Assembly (NCBI RefSeq): GCF_050948215.1
Contig: NW_027488948.1
Span: forward strand, 62,001-126,000
Reading direction: 5' to 3'
Source: Halictus rubicundus
Lineage: Eukaryota; Arthropoda; Insecta; Hymenoptera; Halictidae
Length of the DNA stretch: 64,000 nucleotides
A model generated the notes under the pieces. It worked only from the letters and a program-made list of their open reading frames with translations, had not been told where the DNA came from and searched no databases. The translations under genes and the position numbers were made by a program. This document shows, one piece after another, positions 22,760 through 36,426 of this stretch (its first letter is position 1; the number at the start of each line of letters is the position of its first letter).

Positions 22760-23503
22760 GGTATAAAGGGTTGTTGTGAGAAGGAAAAGCGGGGGCCCGA
22801 AGTTAGTCCCGTCAGTCCCGCTTTGTTTAGTCCCGCGTCCGAATCGACGACCCGATGATCTCCCTATTCAAACCGGAAAAGTTTATCTAAATTTAACCGT
22901 TCGCCTTGGATACCTTGGGCCTTGCCTCGCAGACGACTATTGTTCGCGGTACCCAGTTCCCTCTTCACCCCGCATTCCAATTTAAAATGTTGGTGGAACC
23001 CTATTGTTCGCGGGATCGAAGGTCGCGAAATTTAGTTCGCGACGGGAACGGAATGTGCGCGGTATCAGAAAAAAAAACAATAAAAGAGACTACGTTCTAC
23101 ACGAATATGGGATGGGGTGATGATGTTATATACGGGAAAGCACGGAGCACGTTTTCGCCCTTCACCTCCGAGACGTACACCCCAAACACAGGAAATTTAT
23201 ACAATAGAAAATACAGTACAATGGAAACAAAATGATATAAAATGATCGAGTTGGTTCGTCGCAACTGGCTTCGCCTCGAGAAGCTCGCTCGGAGAAAACG
23301 CTAAACGCACGGAACGCAGTCGAGCGTGTCCTCCCTATTTGGCCGGGGAATTACAATCGGTACCGTGTCACGTTACGCGCTTCACGCCATTTTCAAGAAA
23401 CCCCGGATCGTGATTCTACTTGTGCGAGTCCGTCGCCATAACCGTGCCTCTCTCCGTTATCGGGCAAGCCCTTTTGGAGAGAGAGGTCCCTGTTCGGGCG
23501 CCA
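22760..23503 (-). mobile_element. Gypsy-type internal leader, remnant
   Basis: On the minus strand, directly after an LTR end, comes a primer-binding site TGGCGCCCGAACAGGGAC (23486-23503). Then comes leader sequence that follows the young element at 56240-56500 (shared AGAGAGGCACGGT, CGACGGACTCGC, GACGAACCAACTCGA). Coding sequence is absent. It is an older relative of the element at 54495. Confidence 0.75.
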
Positions 23504-23506
23504 ATT

Positions 23507-23876
23507 TGTAACGTTGGCCCTTTCCGCCGCGTGGGAAGGCGGAAACGGGGCAAACTCCGGGAATTTACAGGCATTGAGGCCGAGCCGTGTACGGCCGTGA
23601 ATACGCGGTCCTCCCGGTACTACCAGTTCTCGAAGACTTCAAAACCGAAAAGAGCCTTCTGCTTGGGCGTCAGGCACCGGAAGGGTGCCACGCGAAACGC
23701 GGGAGACTTTCACCCGCTTCGGCCGAAGCGGTGGGCGGGAGTCGTGCCTTCGAGAACCGCGAGAAGGACGAGAGACGCAAAAGCGGTCCGTGGTTCGGAC
23801 ACGGGAATAACGGGGACAGCCACGGCGGGGCGGATCGCGCAGGTCGGAAATGACGCAGTACGAAATGGGCTCTAAT
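23507..23876 (-). mobile_element. Gypsy LTR remnant, 3' part
   Basis: Matches the end of the young element's LTR (about 55862-56236 as reverse complement), including the terminal GTTACA. It belongs with 25310-26131; the LTR middle has been lost and other sequence lies between. Confidence 0.75.
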
Positions 23877-23902
23877 GATTTATTGTTCGTCAGGTTTTAC
23901 AA

Positions 23903-24857
23903 AATACTTCGAGACCCTTCGCCACAATTTAAGTTTAAATATCAACTTTCAGAATTTCCAAGAGTGAATCGTGCGGCAGTTACGATTATTTGATGTTCCA
24001 GGTGACATTTTTTAGGAATATCTCTAAATAATAAAGAAAAATGTGAAGTGCATATGATTTATTAATTTTTTATGTATAAAAAAATATTTAACAACAACTT
24101 TTTTTACCTTACATAAATTATTTTTATAGCGTTCATTGGAGCACTACCAAAAAATACCTGTTTCATCTTTGCGACAGTGGTCCAGTGAATGAAAACTTTG
24201 TTTATTTAACAGAAAAAATTGTTATTATGATAAATATTTTTTTATATGTATGAATGTCACATTTTTTTTTATTATCTGATATGTATCCTTTTGTTTGCGC
24301 TTGGCGAAGATGCGTGGATAGCTGGAGCTATCCTGACGAGGATATTCAGTGGGAGTGTTCGTAGGAAAGCAGGATCACTGATCACGTATAAAATGTCTTT
24401 ATTGTGCAAACGGGTCGCGATGCTCACGGATAAAGGGCAAGAGTCCCGCGATAGGCACGAGAACAATCGTTGCCGCAAATTTCTAGAGAGCGATTCACAG
24501 AACGCGATAGGCGCGGTTACACTGTCGTTCGCGATGATATTCGAGCAAAGAAAAACGCTTGTCGCCGTTGCGTGTAAACTGGTCGAGGTGTCGATCAAGA
24601 ATGCCCCGTTACGGTCGACTCGATTCGTAATCGTAACGGTTAGACGTGGCGCTGTTGATCGATACGCATGATCGATGCGTGGATCGAGCCGTGTTTGTAT
24701 GGTGCGCGAGCTGCCGAAATTTTAACGGCTGATTCCTGAACACCTTTAAAAATTTCACCTGAAACATCAAATAATGGCCACTTCCGCGCGATTCATTCTT
24801 GGAAATTCCGAAAGTTGATATTTAAACTTAAATTGCGACGAAAGCATCTCGAAGTAT
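23903..24857. mobile_element. Non-autonomous element with about 110-bp inverted ends
   Basis: Left end ATACTTCGAGACCCTTCGCC is mirrored at the right end, then AATTTAAGTTTAAATATCAA continues on both sides, about 110 bases in all (23903-24012 and 24745-24857). It lies inside the old Gypsy LTR. A 141-codon frame at 24246-24671 has no recognised domain. No clear target duplication. Confidence 0.65.
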
Positions 24858-25309
24858 CTCATGAAATTTTGCACAAAGCTAGATCAGTATTATAACTGGC
24901 CAAAACGATTAGTTCCAGATCGAAGCTATTCAAAGGATTTTTTATATTCCTCCATAAATAAAAAATGTGCGTAACGCAAAGGGACTTCAGGTTAATCCAT
25001 ATTACTTAATGTTGAACAACTTTTTTTGGAAAATTTTTTTTGCCAGTTAATAGATGAAGCCATTTGCAATAACCCATATGATTTGCAGATCCCTAAGTAT
25101 TCAATTATAGGCGGAGTAATTACATAACTATCTCACTGAAAACTGATGAATTCCCAGGTGCGAGGAAATGGTTATTTACCATGCGTATATCTCCGTAAAA
25201 AATTTTTTTTTTAATCTGACTTTGGCACATCATGCACGCACTATTAGGCTATACAAAAATAATTTTTTTTTTATAAAAATCGAAAATTTATAAAATGGAT
25301 TTTTTGCCG

Positions 25310-26131
25310 CCTTGGCACCACTGTGCGGCGCGGCATCGCGGGACGAAAATCGGTACTCGGCAGTATCTGTGTCGCGCGACGATACTCGAGAAACGGAAAG
25401 GACCTCGCACGGTACGCAACGGTGCTTGACGTGACGGAAGCTACCACAACAGTGATCCTTCGCTGGACGGTAACGCGACGACGGGGTCCTCGTTATCCCC
25501 ACCCTAAGCCCTAGTCCCGACTTTTCCTAATGGGGCGCGCTACGCACGCGAAAATCCGAGAACGCAGGTCCTCGACTGGTCTTCGGACCCGGGACCACAG
25601 ACGAAAAATCACGACGGCCGCTCTTCGCGGCCGGCGGGGTCGATCTGGGATCTCCCTCTTTATGGGACGCCTATACCGCCCACGCCGAGACCCCTTTGCA
25701 AGTGACTAGGTGAGGCGGCAACAGGACCGCGAAAAGGAATGTTCCATGCACGACAGGGGCCTTTGTCCCGCGTCGTCGCCTCCGGGTTGTCTGGCCCGTG
25801 TGTGGCGTCTCCATTCTCTAAATTAACATGTACACAGGATTTTTCGTAGTGGCCACGGTTCGTCGATGGATGGTCCCGCGAAGCAAGGCGCCTTTCGGTA
25901 TCGTCGGGAGGCATGTTGGTGCCGTTAGTACGTTCCTGAAACCTGGTCATGCTCCGCGCGAGCGAAATCTATCAAAATTCGATCTAAGATCGATCCGGAA
26001 GTTCCTCGGAGAGCGCTTTCTAACCTTTCCAGCAGTCGTATTATTCGCGATAACGCCATTCTCGGCAGCCCGGTCCTTCCGATTTTCCGCTCTGTGCGGG
26101 AAAGTAACGTCGCAAATTTTGCAACGTCACA
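25310..26131 (-). mobile_element. Gypsy LTR remnant, 5' part
   Basis: On the minus strand the LTR begins at 26131 with TGTGACGTTGCAAAATTTGC. It follows the young LTR (54495-55100) through the conserved GCCGCCTCACCT and GAAGGATCACTGT zones, then decays near 25310-25430. Confidence 0.75.
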
Positions 26132-26210
26132 GAAGGATAACCTCAACTCTGTCCCACTCGACTGGCTATGCTTACGTCTACTGCCTCGTCTCATTGGACA
26201 AGATATAGAT

Positions 26211-26690
26211 TGTGACGTTGCAAAAATTGCGACGTCACTTTACCGCTTCGAGCAAAAGAGCGGAAGGACCGGACTGTTGAGAATAACGTTATCGCGAATA
26301 GTACGACGGCTCGATAGGTCAGGAAGCGCTTCCCGAGGAACTTCCGGATCGATCCTAGATCGAATTTTCAGGGACTTCCTAAAGGCACCAACAAACCTCC
26401 CGACTATACCGAAGGGCGCCTCGCTTCGCGGGACCATCCATCGACGTACCATGGTCAATACGAGAAATCCGGTGCACCGGTCAATTCGGAGAATGGTGAC
26501 GCCACACACAGGCCAGACAACCCGGAGCCGACGACGCGGGACGAAGGCCCCTGTCGAACAGCCGACATTTAATTTGGCGGTCCTGCCGCCGCCTCACCTA
26601 GCCACTTGCAACGGAGCCTCGACGAGGGTGGTGTAGGCGCCCCATATCAGGGGAGATCGGAGAACTGCCCCTTTCCGCGGCCACGAAGCG
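26211..26690 (+). mobile_element. Second Gypsy LTR fragment, 5' part, opposite orientation
   Basis: Begins TGTGACGTTGCAAAAATTGC at 26211, only 79 bases from the LTR start on the other strand, so two LTR 5' ends face each other. It ends abruptly after CCCCTTTCCGCGG near 26690. Confidence 0.75.
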
Positions 26691-27471
26691 TTCGCTCCTT
26701 TCCATTATTATAGATATTACATGCTAAAAATATTTTATAATCAGCCACGTATACTAATATAATTAATAAGTAATTGTACTCATGAATTTGTATTAAAAGT
26801 AAAAAATTTGTTTGCGTCAACTTACTTTCCGTCTGGCGAAAATTTGACAAGAATTTTAGAAATTTGTAATTACTACACTTTCCGCGATTCTTTCATTTTG
26901 AAACTCTACAATTGACTGTCACACTACCCATGCTTACCGTAAACAGAAGCAGAACACCAGGAAAGTCAAGTACAAACCATATTAAAAAAAACAGCATCGC
27001 GTACTCCGAATTCGACCGCGTCAACTTAAATACCGACTCGACTGTACATATTTGAAATACAACATTAAAATATTGTATGTTATGTATCTGGTTATCAAAA
27101 TAAAAATATTTTATTTGCCGAAATTTTTCGTTCTATTTAAAGTAGCATTTGATTTGAAACACATTAATCTATACTGTTTGAAATAGTATTTTAAATATTT
27201 TTTCCAGCGAGTCTGCTGGATTCGTCACGATGTAGCTCATCGTGTTGTTCTTCAAAGCTGGATAGAATAGAATTTGAAATATTAGTAAATAATCCTATTT
27301 ATGTTAAAGTATGCGTAGAACCCAACTATTTGCATGCATTTGAATGCAGGTATCGAATCAACAACTTATCAAAGTTACATGGTACCTGCCCCTCCACCAG
27401 TGTTCATTCTTATAATATTGTCATTCAAACTGTGTGTACATTGCTTCGCAAGTGGGTATTATGACTTCCAT
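26691..27471. other. Spacer end, no gene seen
   Basis: AT-rich sequence up to the inner edge of the right arm. I recognise nothing in it. Confidence 0.5.
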
Positions 27472-30464
27472 TGGTGAAAGGTACGATATTTCAGTGTGAG
27501 ACCTTATGCGCCCTTATCACATTTGCATTCAAAAGAACTACACCCACTTCGAACCAATTAGGGCTATTTTAAAATTTGTTTTGCTCGAATTAATAATTTT
27601 AAATTCAAGTGAAATGGCATTGTTCCAAATTTTTTAATTCAAACCATTTGAAGCAATCAATTCAGCTTTGAACTGATCTCACCTATTGAAATTAACATAC
27701 TCTTTGAAGTAGTTGATACCGCTTCAAAATTCAGAGCATCCCAAGTAACAACTCGCAATCAGAGGCAGTTAGGCTTCTCCTTATATCTCTAATTAGGGTA
27801 CTCGCCTACCAAAGACGGTGCTGTAAGTTCAACTGTTCGAAGTTCTCGGGAAGTTAGAAGTGTTGGAGCTGGGCAGTTGAGTCACGATATGGATTCATAA
27901 GGAGTCATCGGTTTGGTCGAGGCTGTTCTTTATCAGGACTCGACAAATCGGCTGTCGCATCGTACGGCTAGGTTCCCGATTCGCCGCCGAATATGTCAAT
28001 TCACGATGACGGTTTCCGCAGAGATACATTGTGAATAATACATCCGACATTCCAGAAACGTATACAGGGAACGCACCACAATAAGGGACGTGTATTGCTG
28101 TATTGATTTGATTCCGGCCGCCAGCCGTGTTTGCACGACAGCATCTACACGTCATGGAATGAATACACGAGGACGAAAAACTCATGGAATTAATTACATA
28201 TGGGATCACGGGTGAATAAATGTTGGGATTCGTTTGCAGTGTGGTTTATTAGGTAGCATAATGGTACACGGTATAAATACGCTCGGTTGCGACTCGTGTC
28301 CAGGAACCTCTGCTCGTGCAGAATGTTCGCGTTGGACTGTTTTGTCCGCTCGTCGACGACTGGTGTCACAATTGGTCAAGTATTTGTTATTTTCCGAAGA
28401 AGATTCACCGAAATAAGTTGTGCGGATAATTTCCACAAATCTTGAGTGAAACGGCATTATACGATTGCAAATAATGAACATATGTACCCGATGATTCCGC
28501 GACCGAGATAGAAACTGATTGAAAAGAAAACCTTGAAATTTTAAAGTTGAGGTTACTTTATGGTTCGCGTGTTCTTTCAATAATTTGATACCAGTTACTG
28601 ACTTCAATGTACGTTATTTGATCAGGAGAGACCTGTATCTCAACGTACCGTCTTTTTTTTTTTTTTATAAATAGAGTGGTCAAAAAAGTGCGTTACGCAC
28701 ACTCCAAAAGGGGGTAATGACGGATGGTCGGGTCACGCTTACCCACTAAAAATCATTCCACTCGCAGGACGATCAATAGACCGCCCCTCTACAAAACCGA
28801 GCCGAGATGGTCAAGAGTCCAGGGTCCCACTGCTGTGACACAGGCATTACTCCACACCTGTTCTTGGCTCATTGTATCTCAACGTGCCTGAAGACCTTCC
28901 GCTTCTGCGTTTTTCACGATCCTTTATTAAAACTCTGCAGGCCGTGTCCTTGACGGAAAAATTCGCTAATTTGACAGCATCTATAACAATCGCTGTCCAA
29001 TCAGGTTTCTCTTTTCGGCCTGATTACCTCGACCATTCCTTGCACTTGAGGCGCACTTTTGCGAGAATGTTAGGTGTGACCGTGGAGGTTTCGTGATAAG
29101 AGCGGGGTTTCCCTCGGACATCGGTCGGCGCGACCCTCCGGAAACTCGGGCGTTTATAATACTAGCATTTGCTATTGAGGCTCGGAACAAAAGATTCTAA
29201 AGTACGAGACATGTATTGTCCAAACATTCTAATTGCACGGATTGGAAACGGCTTTTTCAAGAATAGCTTCACTGTCACTCGCCTCATCAAACCGACCCGA
29301 CCATTTGCACACCAACTGTTTTATTGTACGTGCCGATGGCCGCTACAAAGTTAACGCTGCGCGAGCAACAGGCAGCCAGGGACGGCTAGGATTTCCCGAC
29401 ACAAATTGCAGGATCTCGGCTTCAGTCGATGCACAAACGAATCAAAATTTCGGGACAGAAATGTATTGATCTCTCGTGAGATGACACTTATTTTGTGATG
29501 GAACTCTGTTCTGTTCCCAATTATTTTGTATACATTGAATAGCACTATACATATATGAATGATGTCCAGAGTGGCAGCTCAGAGTTATTTAGATGGTGGC
29601 TAATACAGTGATGGACGACATCAGGAGATGAACTACGCGACACGACTCATGCTGCACGTACCAGTGACAAATTCGTCGTACCACTCTTGCTATTACAACA
29701 GTTCTGTCAGCAAATAGTATTAGCCGCATTTCTGGAGCACTTAGTTCGCGGTCACATGAACTAAGTGCTTCGTTGAATTTTATTTTTAACCAGGATTACA
29801 TGCCCCTGACAAGCAGAGCTAATCACGGTCGAAGATTAATGTAAATGGAAGAAAAATCTTCTTTTCTCCGAAAAAGATGAATTGAATATAGCAAAAGCTA
29901 GCAAAAAGGTGTACTTTTTAGGCAAGGTGGATCTGAATTTTTACGAAACTCGATGTAAGAAATAAAAATCTAGATCGGATAACGTGCATCGTCCTGTACC
30001 AATTATTAATTATTTGCTATTCCTTTGCTATTACTAACTATTTGCATTCGTCGCAGCATTGTTAGAACATTTCATATCAAAGCTTGAATTCGAAGTTTCT
30101 GCTTACTTAATGACCTAACGTAAACTCTACTAAATTTGCTGTGCTCAGAGCCTCCAAGGGACTGTTATTATTTTTAACAAATTGAGTCTCCCGTTACCTA
30201 CAGAAATTTTCAATAATGAACATAGGAACAAGAACAATGGCGTATATGATTTACAAATTTTTCTTTGTATTGATTTTACTTTTTATTACTCGCATATGAT
30301 ACTTACAATCTGAAAACATTAAATTTAGTGCGTCAAGCATACTCGAACATGTCGTCTACCCTAGCAAATATTTATTCTGCATTAAGTGATATAGAGTTTC
30401 ATGTAAATAGTTTTGTGGCATGTCCAGTACTGATTTTAGTGGAGTTAATCGTTATTTCAGAGCA

Positions 30465-31225
30465 ACAGGATGCTAAATGTTAAATTTTGTTAAAATTGTC
30501 TTTGAGCATATCCGAATTTCCGCACATGTACTAGCGAGAAATTAACCATCGTTTTCGCGCCACTGTAGCGATTTCAAGCTATTGTTCTACGAAACAACGT
30601 AACAAACATTGCACGTGCCAGAAATTCAGAGTATATGTTAGGAACAGTTTGGAAATCGTTGTACTGTGTTAAAAGTTACGTTACGAGGTAGTTTAACCGG
30701 TGAATACTAATTATGCAGAAGACATAGACAGAGAATAGACATAAAGTACATTTTTATTTATATGTTATATTAGTATATTGATAATGTTGCGGATAAAATA
30801 AGTCTTATACTATTGAAGACTTTATCAGCGAAGCTTTTTATGTTTTTGTGGTTAGTCCAGTCAATTTTTCAGTTGAATGAATCCAGCACGAAAAGAAACA
30901 AGAACACTGCAGGAACATATAATGACATTAGACCGTCTCAAACCTTGACAGTAAAGTATGAAGGACATAGCCACGCGAAAGAGAATTTTCGACAGACACC
31001 CCTAAATATCAGCAACAAAGAAACCGGGTTGACCTTCACATCGCGCGAAGTTTACTATTTAGAAATTGATTATTAATTATTTTAAAGTAATTAATTATGT
31101 TTCCGTTGACTTGGCGTAGGCTCAGGAATACGAAACGTGTAACGTCTAGAATGACTTACAATTAGCACACCTTTGAACCGATGAGACTTTATGTACCGAA
31201 CAAGCAGCCACCGATCGCCCCTTAG
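30465..31225. other. Arm-specific filler segment, right
   Basis: Replaces the left-arm segment 16431-16765. An 87-codon frame at 30813-31076 starts with TTG and a hydrophobic stretch (LFMFLWLVQSIF) that looks like a signal peptide. Without an ATG or a partner in the other arm I do not call it a gene. Confidence 0.45.
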
Positions 31226-33344
31226 TAGATAATATCTGATAACTGTATCCACCCACCCCCAAAATCCAACGCATCCGTACCGATAGGAAATAGTATTTAA
31301 GCCTGTAAAACTACAATAAAGTGTCAGAGTTCTTGTGTTAGTCGAAGAAATTAAACGCTTTGTTTAATTCTAACGCCTATCCGACCGAGTATCTACGGAA
31401 CGCGATCGTGAGGCGCACCCACTTCATTACAGTACGTTTTCCCCGTAGCAAGCATTCTCCTCGTGCGACATAGTAATGTCGCAGAAGAAGGCGTCGTAGA
31501 GAGAGAGAGAGCGGGACTCCCTCTGAACGAGATGGCAAGCTGCTGCGCTGTGGAACGTCACAACAGTGCTGGTCGGTCCCCACTGCTGGGTGGGCGCAGT
31601 TAAACCCCACCACCGCCATTGGGACCGGGGGGTGCAATGTACTGTCCTATCTCAGGGGTGGTTGCCACCACGTTTAAAAATAAAAATAAAGAAATACGAA
31701 TCGTTCTGCTACTGTAGCCACAGAAACGAAGCGTATACTTCAAGTTATCCAACGCCTAAATAAATTCACTCTTGTAATTTTTATAAGGCAACATACATCA
31801 GTCACTTTTTATTCTTAATCCTACAATTATTGAAATTATAATCTTGTTTTCAACTTCACCTCTTCATGTTTATCATAAATTTATAAAGCCCACCGTCTAC
31901 TATTTATTCATCTACAATCCAGAACGGTTCTCTTGTTAATTACCTTACATAAAGCACTGTTGCTCCATGGAACATATTGACATACCATGAACTAATAAGA
32001 AACTGATCTAATGAAATCGATCTTGAACAAATATAGAGTAAAACAGTGATACGGGAGGATCAATATTAATCAAACTGGATCTAGAGGCTATTCGGATCAT
32101 GCTTGAAGCGAGATTCCGTGGGCCAACAGGTTTTTCAAAGCGGCTCCCGGTTCGAGCATGAAACAATAAGAAAGACGAATGGTTGGCTGAAATCGAATGA
32201 ATGTCCTTTGTTTTGTCAGTAGAACGAGGAAACGTTGAACGAGTTGTAACGTGAGGCGTCGCGTCGCGTCGTGTCGACTTTCCCTCGACGGTACCGGAGC
32301 TTGTTGGGGTACTCTGGGTGGAATCACGGGCTGAACGTTGGCGGAGATCGTTACTGAAACCACTTCAGTCTTTGTAAACTACAAGGGTATCTCCATAACA
32401 GACATATTGTCGGGTCTGCCGAGCGACAGTTCTAGTAGAAGTGCTACATTTTCTATGTAATGTCCCGAACGTAGAGAAGGATAGCGATTTAAAGACAAAA
32501 AGGGACTGATGTTCGACGCTTCGACACTTTGCTTCTCCTTTGTTTACATTCGTCGACCTTTTCACGCCTGAGACTTGAATCGTTTATTACACGAGTAATT
32601 GTAATCGTAATTATATCGCGTTTGGTGTCATTTCGCTGGTTCGGTCGCCGAGCGTGGTTACCGCTTGACTGATATCAAGGGGGATTCCCCAGTAGTGGGG
32701 ACGAGAATGTTGACAGTCATGGTACTGATCTTTGCGACAGTTATGGAGATAATAATCTGCATTGTAACAATGAAGTCGGGTCCGTAACTATTCAAAGGGT
32801 ATAGCCGGATAAGATGGTAAAAAATGCCCTTAGACCGAATTACAAGGCTAATGGGCCACTGATAGGGCGTCAAGAAATAGTGCGTTCGCATAAAGAATCC
32901 TGACAATTGCGAAGCAACGGGGAAAGACACGCCGAATAATTTCAATCAACCTGCGGGAACCACGTCACGGTAAATGCGAAATTCGTAATGCGTCGCATAT
33001 GACTCAGAAATCGTGATCGAGACGGATCGACACGCAATTTCAATCCCCTGCTAATATTTTTGCATTCCTGAAATTGGAATCTGTGCTAATGTGTACGACT
33101 CCATTTCAAGGAAACTGTTCGTACCACAGAAAAATTGTCAAGACGTTCTGTTTTTTCAGTGAACAATTTAGCTACTCAACAAAGTTTTCCAAAATAAACC
33201 GACCACTCTTTCTTAAACTTCTGAAATTGTGATCTGTGGTCGAACGGAGGACATTACTCGAAGTAAATAGTGGAAACAATTCATTCTACACGAAAATTGT
33301 ACAGATAAATATTGTTCAATGTTCAATTTAACCCTTTGAGTGTT

Positions 33345-33665
33345 CTCAAATATCGATTTGTTTAAATAGTTCGTGCATTAATACTAAAACTAGATGCCGT
33401 GTAAAAACGACGGATTAAATGATTTTTAATCTACGATCGCTGACGAGACTGTGCAAACGCAATCACGGAATAATGGTACTAGAATAATGATGCAAAATAA
33501 AACACTTGAGTTGCACAAGAACGTGCTGGGAAAACATGGAATTTATTTATCCGAGGAAGTACCTCGGAACGATCAAGTAAGAAGAAATACGACCCAGATT
33601 TTCTCTGTCTAGAAATTTTCCAATGAGAAATGAAAATTTCGTGTTCATGACAAATATTTACCAAA
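33345..33665 (+). mobile_element. piggyBac-like end or remnant, right-arm copy
   Basis: Duplicated partner of 13890-14300; begins near 33331 with TTTAACCCTTTGAGTGTTC. Inner bases are partly deleted relative to the left copy. Confidence 0.4.
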
Positions 33666-35699
33666 TGCAGTTGTTAAATATTCAAGACAGGCCCGAGTAA
33701 AGAAAAATAATAAAAAGTAACACTGAGATTTTTCTCTACGAAAAAAAATTAAAAAAAAATAATTGCAATTTTTTCAAAAAATTTGTGTTACTTCAGGACA
33801 TTAATTCTTCTAATATCTTAAAAACATTAAGGTCGTTTAATCCAATTTTTAAAAATTAGTCTTTTTAGAAGTGTCCGAATATTACGGTGACAGATTGTAT
33901 GTCTTTGGTCGTTACAGTTTTATACATTACACGACGCTGTAACACTGGTACAACACTATCATCGAATAGGGAGTGGAAACGGAATCACCAGGTAGCATTG
34001 CAACGCACGTATGCATCTTTCGCCCCAACAGATTTCATTGCGTTCACGAACTCCTCCGATCGAATCGTTTGCATCCCGGCTGAATGGAAAACGATACCGC
34101 TCGAGAATGTGGCTGAAAAAACGCAGTATGCACAAGGTTAACGCCGTATGCACAGTTTGTTACGAGGGAGCCTTAGGTATGTGTCGACCGTGGCCACATT
34201 CTTTGCAGGAAAAATCTGACCTAAAGGATACACAAAACGAAGAAATTGAATATATTGACGTGGAAGTGTTCTTTTAACTAAAATCTTCCTGGAAGCACCT
34301 TTTTGCACTCAAGCCAGTACTTCTCGTGATATTTTTACCGTTTTCCATATAGTGTACAAAATATACTATTCTAAAAATATTTTCAGTTGTTCAGGGTAAT
34401 TGTTTAAGGACTCTTCTATTTCATAATGCACCTCTAAGCATTCCTCGAGCCCGACTCGTTGATAAATCAAGTTGTGGCAGAACTTGTAGCGTTCGCCCTT
34501 TGTCCCCCACTCACACTCTGCGTCTTTTCTGCGTCGATTATTGAGGAACAGCAACAGGTGCGTCTAGGCAGCTCTGCTCTAAAGCCAGATCAAAATATTA
34601 TTGCAATAAACGATTCATTTTATTTCAAATCGTTTGCATACTTCGAGAATAAAGCATTTTTTATTATTTCGATAAATCCACGTTCGCGAAAGCTCAGAGC
34701 ATTTGATTTGAACAATAAAGCAATTCACTCATTGAACCTTCACTTCTCTTTCAAAATACTATTTTATTTAAACTGTGTAATAACGATCGTGTTACGAATG
34801 TTGAAAATAATATTGCTTTATTTGCTATCCATTTGTTTTATTTGATTTTCCGTCAATGAATTCACAGAGACGTTCGCTGAAATTGTCGCGCGTGTGAGGC
34901 AATCACGATTTCATTTGTGCAAAAAGAAAAATTAAATTAATTTTGCACACCTAGTCATTCGATATTATAATGCATCGTACGATTCAGAGAGAAATTCTTC
35001 ACGCTTCTGTAACCGTGTGTTTCTCACATTTCGTAAGAAGACGTCTTCCGTTTAACAAATTGTAACAGATTAAAAGATGTTGCTAAAACGAACGTCAATA
35101 TCGAGCGCGTTAATTAAGTATTCTTTCCATCGCATTGTTGTCTCACCACCCAGATAGCACACAGACGTCTTAAAGACGTCTTGAAAGTCCTACGAACGTC
35201 TCCCGAACGTCTCTAGAACGTCTCTAGAACGTCTTTGTTACAAAACTGTACGACTGTAAGACGTCTTTTAGACATCTTTTAGACGTCTTAGAGATGTTCA
35301 TAAATGTTAATTAAAATAAAATAAATGTTAATGAATAAAGCAATATTTTATTGTTATTGTTAATATTTATTACAACATTCAAAGTATACATTAAAATTAA
35401 AATTAAAATTAAAATTAAACATTGTTACGTCCCGCGGTCAATAGCGCGAATCACGAAGTCGCGGACAGGACGCCAATAATAATAGTTCAGCTTTTGAGTC
35501 CACACGGCGAGTATAACCGTGTCTGCCTCGGTACACGAGACTTTCGGACCCGCGTAATATTTGGCCGACACTCGGCGGACCAAACCCTTTCGGCTGACTC
35601 TCACCGGGCTAGTCTCCTTCGGACGATGCTCGCTGGTCGTGATGCTCAGGATCGGTGTTGCGGACGCTGCTCGTCCCGTGGAAGAGGCTCCTGTGGGTG

Positions 35700-35956
35700 C
35701 TCGGCGGGCTGAGACTGGGCCCTCTCTCGGCTACGGTCGACAGGAGCCAGCGTGATCCGGGCGGGCGTCCTCCAGGGGATCTGCTCTCGTTGACCGGTCA
35801 CGACGCGCACTTTCCCGGAAAATTAGTTACGCGGGCGATCGTCAGGGCCGCTTCCGCGCCCAGCAACCGCACGAACTGGTCCTGACCTGCCGCTGCTAGG
35901 CCGTACTCACGGGCGAGCTTCCGCAGCTGATATTTCCGGCCAGCGCGACGAGGCAT
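35700..35956 (-). pseudogene. Small basic ORF of the long-TIR element, right copy
   Basis: Partner of 11556-11864. The ATG is at 35956 on the minus strand. It is open through VRLLGAEAALTIARVTNF and then loses frame where one T is missing relative to the left copy. The lesions differ between arms, so the ancestral frame was longer than either present one. Confidence 0.35.
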
Positions 35957-36426
35957 GTGATTTCTCAATAGAACAATGTACGCGAACTAAAACAACTACG
36001 AAATCAATGGAAAAATCTGGTTCTCGAAGGCGTACCGGGCCACTGGTGGGCTACGGGGGTACGAATAAGAACTCAGATTCAGTTCAATAAACAATCTGTT
36101 TTCTCGGAGGGTGTACCGAGCCACTGATAGGCTGCAGACGTACGGAAGAGAACACAGATTTAATACGGATATCGGAAATGACAATTGGCGAAATCACATA
36201 CGACGTATGGTGGGGATTTGATTAAATCGAGACGTGGTTAATATAATGATTATTTAATATAACGAAACTGTGTATATATACACCTTGCACTTATGGTTTA
36301 ATTATAGTACGCGAAAGAAATAGCAACGCTTGAAATAAGACGGGGAAGGGGAAGGCGGAAGAGCTCCAAGAGACGTCGTCTCGCGGTGGAGTTCTGGACG
36401 GAACGAACTAATTAATTAATTAGGGG

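Larger units (their letters stand above)
19528..27471. other. Spacer of the inverted duplication
   Basis: About 7.9 kb of single-copy-in-window sequence between the arms, filled with transposon and LTR fragments listed separately. No host gene was seen. Stretches 20831-21432, 24858-25309 and 26691-27471 hold nothing I can name. Confidence 0.7.

Noticed and set aside
24246..24671. 141-codon frame in the inverted-repeat element as a transposase
   Set aside because: No catalytic motif or known fold is visible, and a competing frame of similar length lies on the other strand.
30813..31076. Small secreted protein
   Set aside because: It starts at TTG, has no partner in the left arm and no supporting motif beyond a hydrophobic start.
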